A stretch of 9,843 bases of DNA from CAVPRW01 sp046727435 [NCBI: bacterium] (GTDB lineage Bacteria > Tectomicrobia > Entotheonellia > J063). Below, piece after piece: positions 8,190 to 9,843 of the stretch. Both the position numbers and the translations under genes were made by a program. The stretch covers positions 1-9,843 of the forward strand of contig JBKPCR010000295.1 of assembly GCA_046727435.1 (NCBI GenBank), written 5' to 3'. The notes under the pieces were generated by a model. That model saw only the letters and a list, made by a program, of their open reading frames with translations. It made no database searches and was not told the DNA's origin. How positions within the stretch are numbered: position 1 is the stretch's first letter; each line of letters starts with the position of its first letter.

Positions 8190-8504
8190 ATGGCAACGGC
8201 CGCACAAAAGATCAGAATTCGCCTGAAGGCGTACGATCATCGTATCCTCGACCAGTCGGTGACGGAAATCGTCGATACTGCTAAGCGCACTGGAGCGAGG
8301 GTTTTGGGCCCTATTCCGCTGCCAACCGTGAAAAACCGCTTCACCGTCCTGCGCTCGCCGCATGTCGACAAAAAGTCCCGTGAACAATTCGAGCTGCGTA
8401 CTCATAAACGGCTGCTGGACATCCTCGAACCAACCCCACAGACCGTCGATGCGCTGATGAAGTTGGATTTGTCCGCGGGGGTTGATGTAGAAATCAAGCT
8501 GTAG
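8190..8504 (+). CDS. rpsJ: 30S ribosomal protein S10
   Basis: S10 is a late-assembly protein of the 30S head and, in E. coli, also the NusE partner of NusB and NusG in antitermination. From ATG 8190 the product is 104 residues (E. coli 103), starting [20 protein letters not shown], and aligns throughout: GPIPLPTV at 40-47, [12 protein letters not shown] at 55-66, then [20 protein letters not shown] and [13 protein letters not shown] at the end. The loop around RSPHVDK, where tigecycline and tetracycline resistance changes arise in several species, looks wild type. It is the first gene of the S10 cluster, 120 nt after tuf, with a two-hairpin gap in front, and is followed by rplC after 23 nt. 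Confidence 0.97.
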   Translation: MATAAQKIRIRLKAYDHRILDQSVTEIVDTAKRTGARVLGPIPLPTVKNRFTVLRSPHVDKKSREQFELRTHKRLLDILEPTPQTVDALMKLDLSAGVDVEIKL

Positions 8505-8516
8505 GCCTGACACGAT

Positions 8517-8521
8517 AGGGA
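8517..8521 (+). promoter_or_regulatory. Ribosome binding site of rplC
   Basis: AGGGA lies 6 nt before the ATG at 8528. It agrees with the start predicted by alignment to L3 ([14 protein letters not shown]). Confidence 0.6.
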
Positions 8522-8527
8522 CCTGCT

Positions 8528-9151
8528 ATGATTAGTGGCTTGCTAGGTAGAAAATTGGGAATGACACAGGTTTTTATGCCGGACGGATCACTGATCCCAT
8601 GTACGGTGATCGAGGTAGGGCCATGCCCTGTTATCCAGGTCAAGACGCAGGAACGTGACGGATATGAGGCGGTGCAGGTCGGTTTCCTACCCAAAAGTAG
8701 AGGGACGAACAAACCCTTACGTGGGCACTTTACGAAGCACAATGCTCAGCCCCTACGACACCTGCGCGAATTCAAAGCCACCGGCGAAAAGGCGATCTCA
8801 GCGGGCGAGACCTTGACTTTGGAGGTGTTTACAGAGGGCGAACGCGTCGACATCGCTGGAACCACGAAGGGGCGTGGCTTTGCAGGGGTTGTCAAGCGCT
8901 ATGGGTTCGCAGGAAATCCTGGTGCCCATGGCACTCACGAGACGTTTCGCGGCCCTGGCTCGGTCGGCTCTGCTGCTCATCCCTCGCATACGCCGAAAGG
9001 GAAACGTCTGGCAGGACATTACGGCGTCGACCGCAAAACGATTCGTAATCTGAGGGTAGTCCGCGTGGATAAAGATCGTAACCTGCTGCTCGTGAGAGGG
9101 GCAATTCCCGGCAGCCGTGGTGGCCTGGTTGAGGTACGAAAACGCGGGTAA
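8528..9151 (+). CDS. rplC: 50S ribosomal protein L3
   Basis: L3 is an early 50S assembly protein whose loop reaches towards the peptidyl transferase centre. The product is 207 residues (E. coli 209). It starts with the family N terminus [16 protein letters not shown], has the signature segment [13 protein letters not shown] at residues 115-127, and ends with [20 protein letters not shown]. In the central loop, [23 protein letters not shown] (residues 142-164), the position matching the glutamine methylated by PrmB in E. coli is Ala150, so that modification is not expected. Such a residue is common outside beta- and gammaproteobacteria. The two histidines in HPSHTPKG differ from the PSRVxKG I expect in most homologues, but no functional claim follows. 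It lies 23 nt after rpsJ; a 76-nt gap separates it from rplD. Confidence 0.97.
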   Translation: MISGLLGRKLGMTQVFMPDGSLIPCTVIEVGPCPVIQVKTQERDGYEAVQVGFLPKSRGTNKPLRGHFTKHNAQPLRHLREFKATGEKAISAGETLTLEVFTEGERVDIAGTTKGRGFAGVVKRYGFAGNPGAHGTHETFRGPGSVGSAAHPSHTPKGKRLAGHYGVDRKTIRNLRVVRVDKDRNLLLVRGAIPGSRGGLVEVRKRG

Positions 9152-9193
9152 GACTGTCAGAGGCATCCACGCGAGAGTACTGCGATGGCAGTC
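9152..9193 (+). promoter_or_regulatory. Inverted repeat in the rplC-rplD gap
   Basis: GACTGTCA (9152-9159) pairs with TGGCAGTC (9186-9193) over 8 bp with one G-U pair and a 26-nt loop, starting at the base after the rplC stop. Further on is the 8-bp palindrome GCACGTGC (9202-9209). The 76-nt gap is long for the interior of an S10 operon. No T-run follows, so this is not a terminator; a leader for rplD or an RNA processing signal is possible but unproven. Confidence 0.35.
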
Positions 9194-9215
9194 AGCGTCG
9201 TGCACGTGCCTGCGA

Positions 9216-9221
9216 GAGAGG
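9216..9221 (+). promoter_or_regulatory. Ribosome binding site that decides the rplD start
   Basis: GAGAGG ends 6 nt before ATG 9228. The in-frame ATG at 9222 directly abuts it and so cannot use it, which favours 9228 as the start. Confidence 0.65.
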
Positions 9222-9227
9222 ATGCGT

Positions 9228-9843
9228 ATGGAACTGGATGTGATTGATCGGCAGGGGACGCCGGTCGAAAAAATTGCCGTGGCGGACAGTACGTTCGCCG
9301 CTGAGGTGAAAACTCACCTCTTTCATCAAGTGGTCAGAATGCAGCTCGCCAAGCGGCGGCGGGGGACCGCCTCAACTAAGACCAGGGGCGAGGTGAGTGG
9401 GGGGGGGCGGAAACCCTGGCGGCAAAAAGGGACGGGCCGTGCACGGGCGGGGAGTACTCGTTCTCCCTTGTGGCGGGGCGGCGGGGTCGCCTTGGGTCCA
9501 AAGCCACGGGATTATGCCTATAAACTCCCCAAAAAGGTCCGTCGTGCCGCTCTTTGCTCTGCCTTGTCGCTGAAAACCCAAGAAGGCCTGTTGAAGGTAA
9601 TCGATCACCTAGACCTCCCCGCACCGAAGACGAAGCAGATGGTCAGTTTCCTGAGAGATCTGGGGGTACAGAAAGCGTCGGTAATCCTGGTCGTGGACAA
9701 CAATCCCAACGTCCAGCTGGCGACGCGCAACCTGCCAAAGGTGAAAGTACTTCGTGTCGAAGGTGTGAATGTCTATGACTTGCTGGCACATGATTATCTA
9801 ATCTGCACACGGGAAGCCCTGATGAAGCTACAAGAGAGGGTAG
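9228..9843 (+). CDS. rplD: 50S ribosomal protein L4 (3' end cut by window edge)
   Basis: L4 is an early 50S assembly protein whose long loop lines the nascent-peptide exit tunnel; in E. coli it also represses the S10 operon. From ATG 9228 there are 205 codons plus one base with no stop, so the gene continues past the window, probably by only a few residues since L4 is usually 200-210 long. The closing TAG letters are out of frame. The tunnel loop is clear: SGGGRKPWRQKGTGRARAGS at residues 57-76, then PLWRGGGVALGPKPRDYAYKL. Positions altered in macrolide-resistant strains look wild type. The C-terminal half (VILVVDNNPNV, VEGVNVYDLLAHDYLICT, EALMKLQERV) also fits. Residues 58-60 are encoded by three consecutive GGG codons, a run of nine G. 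Codons 26-31 form a perfect inverted repeat. Confidence 0.96.
   Translation, partial: MELDVIDRQGTPVEKIAVADSTFAAEVKTHLFHQVVRMQLAKRRRGTASTKTRGEVSGGGRKPWRQKGTGRARAGSTRSPLWRGGGVALGPKPRDYAYKLPKKVRRAALCSALSLKTQEGLLKVIDHLDLPAPKTKQMVSFLRDLGVQKASVILVVDNNPNVQLATRNLPKVKVLRVEGVNVYDLLAHDYLICTREALMKLQERV
9303..9320 (+). repeat. Perfect inverted repeat within rplD codons 26-31
   Basis: GAGGTGA (9303-9309) and TCACCTC (9314-9320) are perfect complements around the 4-base spacer AAAC, followed by TTT. The arms encode Glu-Val-Lys-Thr-His-Leu. The left arm resembles a ribosome binding site and the right arm the 16S rRNA 3' tail. It may be a chance result of codon choice, or an RNA structure early in the gene. 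Confidence 0.6.
9399..9407 (+). repeat. G9 homopolymer inside rplD
   Basis: Three consecutive GGG codons (Gly58-Gly60 of L4) give nine G in a row. The glycines belong to the conserved tunnel loop, but other glycine codons would avoid the run. It is the longest homopolymer I see in the window and a likely place for sequencing errors or slippage. The frame is intact on both sides as given. Confidence 0.9.

Noticed and set aside
9185-9247. Short open frame of 20 codons in the rplC-rplD gap, running into rplD
   Set aside because: It has a weak upstream purine stretch but no recognisable sequence and a length expected by chance. A leader peptide cannot be excluded, but nothing supports one.
9841-9843. 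TAG at the end of the window as the rplD stop
   Set aside because: It is out of frame: the reading frame there is GTA then G, so rplD continues beyond the window.

Overview
The window is a housekeeping chromosomal segment from a bacterium with moderately high G+C (upper fifties percent, judged by eye). All eight genes are on the plus strand, in the classic order rpoC (5' end cut off), rpsL, rpsG, fusA, tuf, rpsJ, rplC, rplD (3' end cut off by a few codons). It is the junction of the RNA polymerase (rpoBC), str and S10 operons joined into one array. I see no mobile element, CRISPR array, tRNA, rRNA or horizontally acquired gene, and no convincing minus-strand gene.

Organism: the RpoC chain carries a large insertion of about 175 residues inside the trigger loop (SI3-type, as in E. 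coli). That places it among Gram-negative, hydrobacterial-type lineages and argues against Bacillota, Actinomycetota and Thermus. EF-G has a shorter loop before DTPGH than E. coli, EF-Tu has Ala in place of Asn after RGITI, and L3 lacks the glutamine that is methylated in E. coli. These argue against a gammaproteobacterium. A Nitrospirota, Methylomirabilota (NC10) or similar deep-branching lineage is my guess only; the window does not prove it.

Layout: 1-3816 is RpoC. Only 6 nt later comes rpsL (3823-4194), then rpsG after 14 nt (4209-4679) and fusA after 17 nt, with a probable TTG start at 4697 (to 6799). An 85-nt structured gap precedes tuf (6885-8069), and a 120-nt gap with two stem-loops precedes rpsJ (8190-8504). 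rplC follows after 23 nt (8528-9151), then a 76-nt gap and rplD (9228 to the window edge).

How the genes work together: the products are the catalytic polymerase subunit, the 30S proteins S12, S7 and S10, the two GTPases that drive elongation, and the 50S proteins L3 and L4. The gene-to-gene gaps are short wherever simple co-translation is expected. The only extended gaps are on both sides of tuf and before rplD, and all three hold inverted repeats. These RNA structures are the part of the window most worth a second look. I found no previously undescribed system in the coding content.
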